From: JABWAN01 sp041918175
Lineage (GTDB): Bacteria > Zhuqueibacterota > Zhuqueibacteria > Zhuqueibacterales > Zhuqueibacteraceae
Direction: 5' to 3'
NCBI GenBank assembly: GCA_041918175.1
Contig: JAYRWE010000007.1
Span: forward strand, 1-64,000
Length of the DNA: 64,000 nucleotides
The notes under the pieces are model-generated. The model was not told the DNA's origin, did not search any database, and saw nothing but the letters and a program-made list of their open reading frames with translations. This document shows, piece by piece, positions 15,888-24,718 of the stretch. Each line of letters begins with the position of its first letter. Position 1 is the first letter of the stretch. Made by a program: the position numbers and the translations under genes.

Positions 15888-15933
15888 GCTTAGGAATCCA
15901 AATCATATCCCCTACCAACCACAGGAGTAGCAC

Positions 15934-16425
15934 ATGCGTAAAGCAATCGTTATTGCGGGTCTCGGCGTTGCGGCATTGTTCATCAGCACGGTCGCATTGC
16001 ACAGCAAGAGCGGCGCAATGGTGGATTATCCCGAGGGGTATCGCGCTTGGCCGCACGTCAAGTCGATGGTGTTGCAAGCGGGACATCCGTTGTATGAGGC
16101 GTTCGGCGGCATTCATCACATTTATGTGAATGCGAAAGCGCTCGAAGCGATGAAGGCGGGCAAAGCGTATCCCGACGGCGCGGTGATCGTATTCGATTTG
16201 TTGGAAGCGAAAACCGAGAACAATGCGGTGGTCGAAGGCGCGCGCAAAGTTGTCGGCGTGATGCAAAAGGACGCGAAGAAATTTTCGGAAACCGGCGGCT
16301 GGGGTTTTGAAGGCTTCAAAGGCGACACCAAAGAACGCGCGGTGACGGATGCAAAAACCGCGTGCTTCGCGTGCCACACGAGCCAGAAAGCACAGGACTA
16401 CGTGTTCGCGACCTACCGCAAATGA
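15934..16425 (+). CDS. Cytochrome P460 family protein
   Basis: A 163-residue exported haem protein. It has a signal peptide (residues 1-20, IVIAGLGVAALFIST). The cytochrome P460 domain shows VDYPEGYRAWPHVKSM, HHIYVNAKALEAM, VVEGARKVVGVMQKD and WGFEGF, with one haem-binding CFACH near residue 145. Studied P460 proteins oxidise hydroxylamine or detoxify NO, and the haem may carry a lysine cross-link; several lysines here could serve. The gene overlaps the next cytochrome gene by 4 nt (ATGA), so the two are translationally coupled and probably pass electrons between them. It is transcribed divergently from the sigma-54 activator. Confidence 0.9.
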   Translation: MRKAIVIAGLGVAALFISTVALHSKSGAMVDYPEGYRAWPHVKSMVLQAGHPLYEAFGGIHHIYVNAKALEAMKAGKAYPDGAVIVFDLLEAKTENNAVVEGARKVVGVMQKDAKKFSETGGWGFEGFKGDTKERAVTDAKTACFACHTSQKAQDYVFATYRK

Positions 16426-16778
16426 AAGCGAAAATTTTTGCGCTCGCCGGCGGCGTGATGTTGTTGGGCGTGCTTGGCGTGCGCTTTATGTCGCAACAAC
16501 ATGCCGAAGGCGAGCGTGTCTATCGCGAGTTTGGCTGCGGCACTTGTCACGGCGAAAGCGGCGAAGGCAGCGGTCGCGGGCCTTCGTTGCGCAAATTGTC
16601 GGAGCATTGGAATGCGCCGGCGCTCGCGGCTTATTTGCGCGATCCCGCAGCGGCGCGCGGCAGCGACGAACGTTTGCGCCGGCTGGCGCAAAACTATTTG
16701 CCGCTTGCCATGCCCGCGTTCGAAGATTTGAGCGAGAGACAAAGCCGCGCGTTGGCGGATTATCTTTTGCAAGATTAG
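16422..16778 (+). CDS. Small membrane-anchored or periplasmic cytochrome c
   Basis: A 118-residue class I c-type cytochrome. An uncleaved or cleaved signal (IFALAGGVMLLGVLG) precedes GERVYREFGCGTCHG with the CxxCH haem motif near residues 39-43. A later Met in LPLAMPAFEDLSE is the likely sixth ligand. The terminal helix LSERQSRALADYLLQ is typical of the family. The start ATG at 16422 overlaps the TGA of the P460 gene. A stem-loop at 16806-16836 ends the operon. It is the likely electron acceptor of the P460 protein. Confidence 0.9.
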   Translation: MKAKIFALAGGVMLLGVLGVRFMSQQHAEGERVYREFGCGTCHGESGEGSGRGPSLRKLSEHWNAPALAAYLRDPAAARGSDERLRRLAQNYLPLAMPAFEDLSERQSRALADYLLQD

Positions 16779-16805
16779 CGGGCGTCACTTATATTGCGTT
16801 GCAAT

Positions 16806-16836
16806 GAGAGCCGGCGTGACCGGCTCTCACATTTTT
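16806..16836 (+). terminator. Terminator of the P460/cytochrome c operon
   Basis: GAGAGCCGG (16806-16814) pairs with CCGGCTCTC (16820-16828), loop CGTGA, followed by ACATTTTTG. Confidence 0.75.
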
Positions 16837-16862
16837 GCGGCTCATCTCCAAGCGGATGCGGT

Positions 16863-17489
16863 ATGCCTTCTCTGTTTGATGTCAACGCGCAACATCTCGA
16901 AGTCGATAGCAAGATTGCCGCGGCGCTCGAAAGAATGTCGCAGGCGTTTCGCGTGCTGTTGTGGGAGAAAACGAAAACGCATCAGCTCAGCCCCATTCAA
17001 GTGCAGTTTTTGGTTTATTTGCTCTATCATCCCTCCGCGCAATCCACGATCAGCCATCTCGCCAAAGAGTACACGCTCACGCCCGCGACCGTGAGCGACG
17101 CGATGACGACGCTGGAAGAGAAAAAACTCGTTGTGCGTGAACGCAGCACGGACGATCGTCGCGTCGCTTTCATTTCGCTCACGAGTGCAGGCAAGAAGAC
17201 TGCGCGCAAGCTCGCCTCGTGGGCGGAAGTGATTCGCGAGTCGATTGCCGATTTTCCCGCGGAGGAAAAAGTGGTCGTGATGAAATTCTTGATGCGCCTC
17301 ATTGCGGCTTTGCAGCAAGCGGGCGTGATCACGATTGCGCGCATGTGCATTACGTGCAAATTTTTTCAGCCCGAAGCGCATCCTCACTCCTCAGCGCCGC
17401 ATCATTGCGGTTTGTTGAACAAGCCCCTGGCCGACGTCGAGCTGCGCCTCGATTGTCCGGAGCATCAAAGCCTCGCCTCGCCTGCGTGA
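16863..17489 (+). CDS. MarR-family regulator with a C-terminal cysteine cluster
   Basis: A 208-residue protein. Residues about 20-150 form a MarR winged helix-turn-helix (ISHLAKEYTLTPATVSDAMTTLEE as recognition region, then the wing ERSTDDRRVAFISLT). After the dimer helices there is an extra 50-residue tail. It has CITC near residue 163, a CGLL cysteine and DCPEH, in all four Cys plus nearby His. This is a likely metal or iron-sulfur site and would make the regulator redox- or metal-responsive. The gene starts 34 nt after the cytochrome terminator and ends 8 nt before the M20 gene, so it is probably co-transcribed with the latter. ATG 16863 is chosen because the conserved domain begins soon after; the longer frame has no support. 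Confidence 0.87.
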   Translation: MPSLFDVNAQHLEVDSKIAAALERMSQAFRVLLWEKTKTHQLSPIQVQFLVYLLYHPSAQSTISHLAKEYTLTPATVSDAMTTLEEKKLVVRERSTDDRRVAFISLTSAGKKTARKLASWAEVIRESIADFPAEEKVVVMKFLMRLIAALQQAGVITIARMCITCKFFQPEAHPHSSAPHHCGLLNKPLADVELRLDCPEHQSLASPA

Positions 17490-17497
17490 TTTCCACT

Positions 17498-18700
17498 ATG
17501 CACACTTTCAACCTTCCCGCGCGCGTTGCCGCACTTTTTCCAAGTGCACAAACCAACGCTTTGCTCGCTTTGCGTCGCGATCTGCATCAACACCCCGAAT
17601 TGTCTTTGCAGGAGCATCGCACCGCGGCGCGATTATACGCCGAGCTGGAGAAACTTCGTCCGCTCGAACTCACGCGTGTTGCAGGCACGGGGGTGGTTGC
17701 GCGCCTCAAAGGAAAAAATTCCGCTGCGCCGCGCGTTGCCATTCGCGGCGATATCGATGCGCTGCCGATTCAAGAAGAGACGGGCTTGTCTTGGGCTTCA
17801 ACGCACGCGGGCGTGATGCATGCGTGCGGTCATGATGTGCATGCGAGTTGGGCGATTGGCGCGGCGCAATTGCTCGCGCAAAATCCCGCGCACGGTGATG
17901 TGCTCATCGTTTTACAACCCGCGGAAGAAATCGGTGCGGGCGCAAAGGCCTTGTTGGAGAGTGGCGCGCTGAACGACGTGGCCGCAATTTTCGGCGCGCA
18001 TGTGGATCGTCGTTTTGAAATTGGGCAAGTGGTTGCGGAGGCGGGCCCGCTCGCGGCTGCGGCCGACACTTTCGAGATTGAGTTGATTGGGAAAGGCGCG
18101 CATGGCGCGCGGCCGCACGAAGCGTGCGATCCCATTGTCGCGGCGGGAGCATTGATTGGCGCGCTGCAAACGATTGTTGCGCGCCGTTTGAACCCCGCGC
18201 ATGCCGGCGTGGTTTCGATTGGAACAATGAACGCGGGCACGGCTTCGAACATCATCCCTGAACGCGCGCGCTTGACCGGAACGTTGCGCGCGATGACGAG
18301 CGAAACGCGCGCACTGCTACATACAGAAATGAAGCACATTGCCGAAGCGATTGCCACTGCGTACTCTTTGCAAGCGCGTGTTGCCATCGAGATTGGTACG
18401 CCGCCGCTCGTGAATGAAACTGGGGTCACAAGTTTTGCGCAACGCGCGGTGCGATCTCTGCTCGGCGAAGCTGCGCTCGTGCCGCTCGGCTTTTTGAATA
18501 TGGCGGGTGAAGACTTTGCTTTTTATCTCGAAAAAATCTCAGGCTGCTTCTTGCGCATCGGCGCGCGCGAGCCGGGCGGTGTGGCAACGCCCGCGCATGC
18601 GCCGCATTTTTATCCTGCGGAAGAAAGTCTTTTCATCGGCGCGGCCGTGCTCGCAGAAACCGCGCGCGTGGCTTCCGCGGCGCTCGGCACTGCGATTTGA
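17498..18700 (+). CDS. M20-family amidohydrolase (IAA-amino acid or hippurate hydrolase type)
   Basis: A 400-residue M20D peptidase/amidohydrolase. The two-metal site is visible: RRDLHQHPELSLQE near the N-terminus, RGDIDALPIQEETG, MHACGHDVH, QPAEEIGAGAKALL and AGEDFAFY near the C-terminus. The dimerisation domain with GKGAHGARPHEACDP lies between. Enzymes of this group remove acyl groups from N-acyl amino acids in the cytoplasm; no signal peptide is seen. The MarR gene ends 8 nt upstream and may regulate it. The substrate is not predictable. Confidence 0.92.
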   Translation: MHTFNLPARVAALFPSAQTNALLALRRDLHQHPELSLQEHRTAARLYAELEKLRPLELTRVAGTGVVARLKGKNSAAPRVAIRGDIDALPIQEETGLSWASTHAGVMHACGHDVHASWAIGAAQLLAQNPAHGDVLIVLQPAEEIGAGAKALLESGALNDVAAIFGAHVDRRFEIGQVVAEAGPLAAAADTFEIELIGKGAHGARPHEACDPIVAAGALIGALQTIVARRLNPAHAGVVSIGTMNAGTASNIIPERARLTGTLRAMTSETRALLHTEMKHIAEAIATAYSLQARVAIEIGTPPLVNETGVTSFAQRAVRSLLGEAALVPLGFLNMAGEDFAFYLEKISGCFLRIGAREPGGVATPAHAPHFYPAEESLFIGAAVLAETARVASAALGTAI

Positions 18701-18753
18701 ATTTTGCTCCAAGTCTGCTACAGTATAAAATTCAGGGTAGTACAACACTGTTC

Positions 18754-19539
18754 TCACTCTTCCGGCTGCACCTTCATTGATGCCATCAAAATCTGCTGCA
18801 CTTCCTCCCCGGTAAGATCGCTCAACAACTGTCCTTCCTTTGCAATCGAAATCCGGCTCGTTTCTTCCGATACGACGATAATCAACGCATCGCTTTCTTC
18901 GGAAAGGCCGAGCGCGGCGCGATGGCGCGTGCCATAGCGTTTGTCGAATGAATCATTTTGCGTGAGCGGGAGAATGGTTTTCGCGGCAACGATTTCTTCG
19001 TTTTCAACGACGATCGCGCCGTCGTGCAGAGGGGATTTCGGACTGAAGAGGGAAATTAAAAGAGGCGAAGAGACTTGCGCTTGTAAACGAATGCCGGTTT
19101 CGATGATGCTCTTGACGCTGTCGTCGCGCGCGATTACGATCAACGCGCCGAAACGTAGCCGCGCCAACTCTTCGACGGCTTTGACGATTTCATCAATGGC
19201 GCGAAAGCGTGTGACTTTGACGAAGTAACGAATGATCGGGCTTTGGCCGAGATACACGAGCAAACGCCGCAATTCGGGTTGAAATAAAATCACAAACGCG
19301 ATGAGCCAGACGGTTTCGAGCTTGGTGAAGATCCAATTCAAACCGCTCATGTTGAGCAATTGCGCGAGAAACGAAAGCGTGAGAATAAGAATCAGCCCGA
19401 TGGCCATTTGCGCCGCGCGCGAGCCGCGAATGAAAAGATAAAGTTGATAGAGCGTGAAGCTGATGACCAGAATATCCAACACATCCAGCAAGGTCACCGG
19501 CAAAAAGGCGATACGAAAAATTTCGAAGTGATTGCTCAT
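18754..19539 (-). CDS. cdaA: Diadenylate cyclase CdaA
   Basis: A 261-residue membrane enzyme that makes cyclic di-AMP from two ATP. Three N-terminal membrane helices (about 15-35, 43-60, 66-85) are followed by the DisA_N/DAC domain. Catalytic motifs DGA (in LHDGAIVVEN, near 171) and RHR (in GTRHRAALGLSEESDA, near 203) are intact. It is the last gene of a minus-strand run after folP, a pairing common in FCB bacteria. A palindromic repeat lies in the 149-bp gap. The start has a GAGG-type site. Regulators such as CdaR/YbbR are not in this window. Confidence 0.95.
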   Translation of the reverse strand: MSNHFEIFRIAFLPVTLLDVLDILVISFTLYQLYLFIRGSRAAQMAIGLILILTLSFLAQLLNMSGLNWIFTKLETVWLIAFVILFQPELRRLLVYLGQSPIIRYFVKVTRFRAIDEIVKAVEELARLRFGALIVIARDDSVKSIIETGIRLQAQVSSPLLISLFSPKSPLHDGAIVVENEEIVAAKTILPLTQNDSFDKRYGTRHRAALGLSEESDALIIVVSEETSRISIAKEGQLLSDLTGEEVQQILMASMKVQPEE

Positions 19540-19580
19540 CCCTCACCTCTGTTTAGAATGGCGATTGAATAACTCTCCCA

Positions 19581-19657
19581 TTTCTAAACCGCGAATGGGC
19601 GCGAATCAACACGAATGCAAAAGAATTAGCGTTCATTCGCGTTGACTCGCGGTTTTG
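19581..19657. repeat. Intergenic palindromic repeat, CCGCGAAT family, copy 1
   Basis: A long imperfect inverted repeat starts AAACCGCGAAT and ends GACTCGCGGTTTT. The reverse complement of 33271-33350 matches it along almost its whole length, including AAAAGAATTAGCGTTCATT and CGCGTTGA. Confidence 0.85.
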
Positions 19658-19688
19658 AAAATCGCGTGCGTCATTTAATTGATGCTCC

Positions 19689-20903
19689 TTATGAACTCAT
19701 TTCAGCGCGCCCGGCGATTAAGTCTGCGATCATAACGACGCGCCGCATGGCGGCAACGTCATGCACGCGAACGATCTGCGCGCCGTTCTTTGCCGCCATT
19801 GCCACAGCCGCAGCCGTACCTTCCATGCGTGCTTCCGGCGGCAAATTTAAAACTTTCCCCACAAACGCTTTGCGCGAAGGGCCGACGAGAATGGGGCAAC
19901 CCAAGCCGCGCAATTCCGATAAGCGGCGCATGAGCGTGTAATTGTCATGCAGTCTTTTGCCGAAGCCAAGTCCGGGATCGACAATTAAATGCGAGCGGGG
20001 AATGCCGGCTTGCAGCGCGACCTGAATTTGCTTCTCCAAATGCTGATAAACTTCGTCGCAAAGATTCGCGTAGACCGGATTTTCCTGCATGTCCTGCGGC
20101 GTGCCTTTGATGTGCATGAGCACGAGCGGCACACGGTATTGCGCCACCACAGTTGCCATGCGCGGATCGAAGAGCAAACCGCTAATGTCGTTCACGAGGG
20201 CCGCGCCCGCGCGAATCGCAGCTTCGGCAACATTGGCTTTGTACGTGTCGATGCTGAGCGGAATATCGAGAGCGCGGCTCAAAGTTTCGACTACGGGCAA
20301 TACGCGATCTAGCTCTTCCTGCTCCGACACCGCTTGCGCGCCTTCGCCATAAACGCCTTTGGGCCGCGTGGATTCGCCGCCGACGTCGATAAAGTTTGCG
20401 CCTTCTTCCGCGAGGCGCATGCCATGCGCGAGGGCTTGCTCTTTATCAAAAAATTTTCCGCCGTCGAAAAAGGAATCCGGTGTGCAATTGAGCACGCCCA
20501 TAATCGCGGTCGCGCCGCCGAGAATGATTTTGCACGAGGCGCTGTCGATCACGAATTCTTCACGCTCATAGTGCTCCAGAAACGCGCGCAGTTCCTGCAT
20601 GAACAACGCTTCGGAACTGGCGATGAAGCTCCGCCCATTCACCAACGCACGCAACTGGGCGTGATCGGAAAACAGATACGCGCTCTTCGGTCCGGCAAGC
20701 CAACAGGACAAGCCTCGCAATGAAAACGCGGAAAGCAAATTTTTGGGAAACTCTTCTTCGTGGCTATGGATTTTGAGAACCCAAGGATGGCGGCTGTTGC
20801 GGTTGGAAAATTCTTCGAACAACGCGCCGCGTTGCACGCCGAGTTCGGCAACGAGGTCTTGCGGATGATCGAGGTGTAATCTACGGATGGAGTATCGGGC
20901 CAT
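19689..20903 (-). CDS. folP: Dihydropteroate synthase with an N-terminal extension
   Basis: DHPS joins 6-hydroxymethyl-dihydropterin diphosphate to p-aminobenzoate in folate synthesis. The 404-residue product carries the full TIM barrel from about residue 130: IMGVLNCTPDSFFDGG, FIDVGGESTRP, SIDTYKANVAE, LVNDISG, DPGLGFGK and GPSRKAFVG. The first 125 residues are an additional domain (SAYLFSDHAQLRALVN), absent from the E. coli enzyme. Its role is unknown. The start at 20903 has GAGGA about 8 nt upstream. It is followed by cdaA on the same strand. Confidence 0.95.
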   Translation of the reverse strand: MARYSIRRLHLDHPQDLVAELGVQRGALFEEFSNRNSRHPWVLKIHSHEEEFPKNLLSAFSLRGLSCWLAGPKSAYLFSDHAQLRALVNGRSFIASSEALFMQELRAFLEHYEREEFVIDSASCKIILGGATAIMGVLNCTPDSFFDGGKFFDKEQALAHGMRLAEEGANFIDVGGESTRPKGVYGEGAQAVSEQEELDRVLPVVETLSRALDIPLSIDTYKANVAEAAIRAGAALVNDISGLLFDPRMATVVAQYRVPLVLMHIKGTPQDMQENPVYANLCDEVYQHLEKQIQVALQAGIPRSHLIVDPGLGFGKRLHDNYTLMRRLSELRGLGCPILVGPSRKAFVGKVLNLPPEARMEGTAAAVAMAAKNGAQIVRVHDVAAMRRVVMIADLIAGRAEMSS

Positions 20904-20961
20904 GGTAAAAGTCCTCATACGATGGCTTTGATTTTCAAATACGGTAAGCGCCGCTAAAAGA

Positions 20962-21034
20962 TGTCATCCTGAAAGGACCTGCCCTCGTGCTCGGCTTTCT
21001 TCCCAATGCGAGGAAAGGTTATCACAGAATGACA
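20962..21034. repeat. Intergenic palindromic repeat, TGTCATCCTG family, copy 1
   Basis: TGTCATCCTGAAAGGACC and the far end GGTTATCACAGAATGACA form an imperfect hairpin. The reverse complement of 38713-38785 matches it closely. Confidence 0.85.
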
Positions 21035-21083
21035 GTTTGAGAGAAGGCGCGTTATGAAATTTATCTAGCAGCACCTCTTGCGT

Positions 21084-22673
21084 TCAATTCCGTAGCAGCG
21101 AATCGGGCATCAGATCTTTCGGCAACGCGCCGCGTTCGAGCATTTTTTTGTAAAGTTGCTTCCGGGCTTCCGCGGCAAAGACGTCGTCTTCTCCGGTGCT
21201 GAGGCGAATACGCTCGCGCAAATAAGCAATGCTCTTTTCAATATCGCCGCGCTGCTCGGCAATGTGCGCAAGATAAAGGCGGGCGTCTGCGTGATCGTTG
21301 AGTTGAAGGGCGCGCTCGAAAAATTGCTGCGCGCGTTCGACGTCTTTGTGATGATAATAGACAATGCCGAGATTATAAAACGCGTTGGCGTCGCGCGCAT
21401 CCAGCTTGATGAAATGTTCATAAAGCTGCAAGGCCCGCGTCATGTCATTGTCCATGATATAAAAACGGCCCAGCGTGCGCAACACCGCGAGATGATTGGG
21501 ATTGATTTGGCGATATTTTTCGAGCAAGATGAGCGCTTCTTTTTTGCGCAGATTCAACCGCAAATAATCCGCGGCGCCGAGCACGGCTTCCATGTCAAAA
21601 GGGTTGAGTTGCAAAGCGTGCTGGAAGAGTTCCAATTCATTGTCAAAGCCATCCGCAGCATAACGTGAACTGTGCAGTTGCGCAAAGTACACGAAGATTT
21701 TGCTGTGACGCGGATCAAGCGCGAGGGCGCGACGCAAAGTTTTTTCGGCTTCGAGCCATTTCTTTTGCAACAAATAGCATTGCGCCAACAGGAGCACAGG
21801 TTCCACGGCAAGCGAATCGTGTCGCAGAGCGCGTTGCAACCGCGGCTCAACCGTTTTCAACGAATCATTCCACTCTGTTTCGTGCGCGCGTTTTTCGCGC
21901 AATGCACGAAAGGCGGCGCGTGTGGCAAGCTCTGCGAGTTTGCTGTCAGTGCTGTCGCGTTGCGCCCTGGCTGTGGCCTCTGCGAGAATATCTTCGCGCC
22001 GAAAATAGCGCAGCTCAAGCGCGCTCCCCCCGAGCGATTGCCGCGTCATGTTTGCATGTGGCGAAGCGCCCGCTTCAATTTGGAGCGCTTCGCATATTCC
22101 ACGACTCAACTCTGCAAAAGCTGTGGCGGAAGGCTCAAACTTATGCTCAAGCACCGGTTGATGATTTTCACCGTCGAATAGTTGCAGTTGCGCTTCGAAG
22201 CCGTTGTCCTCGCCGCGCGCGCCATACACGCCCAAAGCGAGCACCTGCACGCCGGCGGTTCGGGCAATGCGAAATAAATATTCCGGCACGTGCAAGGAGT
22301 CGGGGTTGGCGACTTCGAAGATGGCGGAGGGAGAAAGCGGATAGATTGCTTCCGAGCGTCGCGCGCGCATCTCCGCAACGAGTTGCTCGGCAAAGGCCAG
22401 CCCTTCCGGCGTTACTGCAAAGCTAGATTTGTTTTTTTCAATGAAAGGAAAGACGACAAGAGTTTTGTGCTGAGGCTGCCGGAGGAGCGTTTGGCGCAAT
22501 AGGAAAAATACTCCGGCAAGAGCAAGCCCTGTGGCAATGAGCGCCGTCATACCGAAACGGCGTTGACTCATGGCGCCGGAGTGGCGATAAAGATTCCAAA
22601 GCACTAACAACGCGGCCCCCCAGCCGAGAATGACGAGGGCGATGCTCCCCGATAAAAAAGTGGATGAGGTCAA
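21084..22673 (-). CDS. Membrane-anchored TPR protein
   Basis: A 529-residue protein. Two N-terminal membrane helices (about 8-27 and 41-60) anchor a domain of the TolB/CyaE-like kind (TLVVFPFIEKN, VQVLALGVYGARGED; about 70-190). At least six TPR motifs follow to the end (AVLRTLGRFYIMDNDMTRAL, ANAFYNLGIVYYHHKDVERA, ADARLYLAHIAEQRGDIEKS). It is probably a scaffold for periplasmic or surface complexes. The start is a TTG that overlaps the ftsH stop as TTGA, so translation is coupled to ftsH. The architecture echoes the C-terminal half of the kinase at 11654. A precise function cannot be given. Confidence 0.82.
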   Translation of the reverse strand: MTSSTFLSGSIALVILGWGAALLVLWNLYRHSGAMSQRRFGMTALIATGLALAGVFFLLRQTLLRQPQHKTLVVFPFIEKNKSSFAVTPEGLAFAEQLVAEMRARRSEAIYPLSPSAIFEVANPDSLHVPEYLFRIARTAGVQVLALGVYGARGEDNGFEAQLQLFDGENHQPVLEHKFEPSATAFAELSRGICEALQIEAGASPHANMTRQSLGGSALELRYFRREDILAEATARAQRDSTDSKLAELATRAAFRALREKRAHETEWNDSLKTVEPRLQRALRHDSLAVEPVLLLAQCYLLQKKWLEAEKTLRRALALDPRHSKIFVYFAQLHSSRYAADGFDNELELFQHALQLNPFDMEAVLGAADYLRLNLRKKEALILLEKYRQINPNHLAVLRTLGRFYIMDNDMTRALQLYEHFIKLDARDANAFYNLGIVYYHHKDVERAQQFFERALQLNDHADARLYLAHIAEQRGDIEKSIAYLRERIRLSTGEDDVFAAEARKQLYKKMLERGALPKDLMPDSLLRN

Positions 22674-24670
22674 GCTTGCGTACTCTTCGAGTTGGGTTGA
22701 TCGGTTTCGGTTTCAATTAGAACGTTGGAGGCGCCGTTGGTGTTCGCCGCGTCCGGCGTGAGTTCACCGCCGCTTACAAGCACGTCGATTTCATAGCCGT
22801 CGAGAATTTCTTTCTCCAAAAGCACTTTGGCCAGGAGGTGCAACTTATCGACGTTGTTTTGCAAAATGTCATGCGCGCGGTGGGAAGCTTCCATTAGGAT
22901 GCGGCGCACTTCGGCGTCGATCTCTTGCGCGGTGCGTTCGCTATAATCGCGATGCTGCGCGATCTCGCGTCCGAGAAAAATCTCTTCCTGCTTTTGGCCG
23001 AACGTGATCGGGCCCATGATGTCGCTCATGCCCCATTCACACACCATTTTGCGCGCAAGATCGGTGGCGCGTTCGATATCATTGCCGGCGCCGGTGGTGG
23101 TTTCGTTGAAAATAATTTTTTCGGCTTCGCGCCCGCCCATCAAATGAATCAAGCGCGCCTCTAAGTAAGTGCGCGAATAGCTGTGCTTTTCATCAATCGG
23201 CAAATACGTGGTCAAGCCCAAGGCGCGCCCGCGCGGAATGATCGTAACTTTATGCACGGGATCGGAACCGGGCGTGAATCTGGCAACCAACGCGTGCCCG
23301 GCTTCATGATATGCCGTGTCGCGTTTTTCTTTTTCGCTAATCAACAGGCTGCGACGTTCGGTGCCCATCATCACTTTGTCTTTGGCTTCTTCGAGATCGC
23401 GCATTTCCACCGCGGTTTTGTTGTTGCGTGCGGCGAGCAGCGCGCCTTCATTCACGAGATTCGCGAGATCGGCGCCGGAAAAACCGGGAGTGCCTTTCGC
23501 GAGCACAGCCAAGTCAACATTCTTGCTGAGGGGAATTTTTTTCGTATGCACTTTCAAAATGCCTTCGCGGCCGCGCACGTCGGGGCGATCGACCACGACT
23601 TGACGATCAACACGGCCGGGGCGGAGCAAGGCTTGATCGAGCACATCCGGGCGATTCGTGGCAGCGACGAGAATTACGCCTTCGTTGGAATCAAAGCCGT
23701 CCATCTCGACGAGCAATTGATTGAGCGTTTGCTCGCGCTCATCGTGCCCGCCGCCCAAGCCTGCGCCGCGATGTCGGCCCACGGCGTCAATTTCATCGAT
23801 GAAGATGATGCACGGCGCGTTTTTCTTTCCTTGCTCAAACAGATCGCGCACACGCGAAGCGCCGACGCCGACAAACATTTCAACGAAGTCCGCACCCGAC
23901 ATGCTAAAGAAAGGCACGCCCGCTTCGCCAGCAACAGCTTTGGCCAACAAGGTTTTTCCCGTTCCCGGCGGGCCGAGCAACAGCGCGCCTTTGGGAATTT
24001 TGCCGCCGAGCTTTTGAAATTTATCCGGGTCGCGCAAAAAGTCAATGATCTCGCGTAGCTCTTGCTTCGCTTCATCGGCGCCAGCAACGTCGTCAAACGT
24101 GACTTTCGGACGATTATTGCCGGCCAAGCGCGCGCGCGAACGGCCAAAAGCGAAGATGCCTTTCGTACCCGAACCTTGCATGCGGCGCAACAAGAAAAGC
24201 CAAAACACCGCGAGCGCTATCCACGGCAAGAGATTCAACAAATGATTCCACCATTCGATGGATTTGGGCTTGACGTCCACTTCGACATTATACTTGCTCG
24301 TCCACGAGACGATGGTTTCCATGGAAACTTCGCTGGGCACATAGGCGCGCACGCGATCATACGCTTGCGGATCTTTCGGCACCAAGGCCTTCGCCGTGAA
24401 GAGGAAGCCATGCACTTCGTCGCCGCGCAAAATGACCTTCTGCACGTTGCGGCTTTCCAATTCATTCAAGAATTGCGTGAGGCTGATCGAGCCTTCGGGC
24501 TGCTCTTGTTTGTCAAGGCGGAGCGTCACGAAGATGAACACCGTGAGGATCAACATCCACAACAGAAGTGTTTTCGTGGCGCGCGACCATTGAAAATTGT
24601 CGTCATTGCGCGGCGCCTTGTTGGCCGGCTTGCGTTTGGGCGTTTTGGTGGAATTTTTCTTACTGCTCAT
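22670..24670 (-). CDS. ftsH: ATP-dependent zinc metalloprotease FtsH
   Basis: FtsH degrades misassembled membrane proteins and regulatory proteins. The 666 residues are of normal length. Two membrane helices (about 33-53 and 127-147) flank a periplasmic domain. The AAA+ module has Walker A GPPGTGKT near 230, Walker B CIIFIDEIDAVG and the SRH region ATNRPDVLDQALLRPGR. The zinc site HEAGH is near residue 452. A 30-residue basic N-terminal extension (KKNSTKTPKRKPANK) precedes the first helix. Order tilS-hpt-ftsH is conserved across many bacteria. Confidence 0.98.
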   Translation of the reverse strand: MSSKKNSTKTPKRKPANKAPRNDDNFQWSRATKTLLLWMLILTVFIFVTLRLDKQEQPEGSISLTQFLNELESRNVQKVILRGDEVHGFLFTAKALVPKDPQAYDRVRAYVPSEVSMETIVSWTSKYNVEVDVKPKSIEWWNHLLNLLPWIALAVFWLFLLRRMQGSGTKGIFAFGRSRARLAGNNRPKVTFDDVAGADEAKQELREIIDFLRDPDKFQKLGGKIPKGALLLGPPGTGKTLLAKAVAGEAGVPFFSMSGADFVEMFVGVGASRVRDLFEQGKKNAPCIIFIDEIDAVGRHRGAGLGGGHDEREQTLNQLLVEMDGFDSNEGVILVAATNRPDVLDQALLRPGRVDRQVVVDRPDVRGREGILKVHTKKIPLSKNVDLAVLAKGTPGFSGADLANLVNEGALLAARNNKTAVEMRDLEEAKDKVMMGTERRSLLISEKEKRDTAYHEAGHALVARFTPGSDPVHKVTIIPRGRALGLTTYLPIDEKHSYSRTYLEARLIHLMGGREAEKIIFNETTTGAGNDIERATDLARKMVCEWGMSDIMGPITFGQKQEEIFLGREIAQHRDYSERTAQEIDAEVRRILMEASHRAHDILQNNVDKLHLLAKVLLEKEILDGYEIDVLVSGGELTPDAANTNGASNVLIETETDQPNSKSTQA

Positions 24671-24718
24671 GGGATCTTATCATGAAAATTTAAGAAACGA
24701 TTCGTTGACTTGTTCTGC

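Noticed and set aside
15629..15933. Sigma-54 (-24/-12) promoter in front of the P460 operon
   Set aside because: I looked for GG and GC separated by ten bases in a suitable context and found no convincing match.
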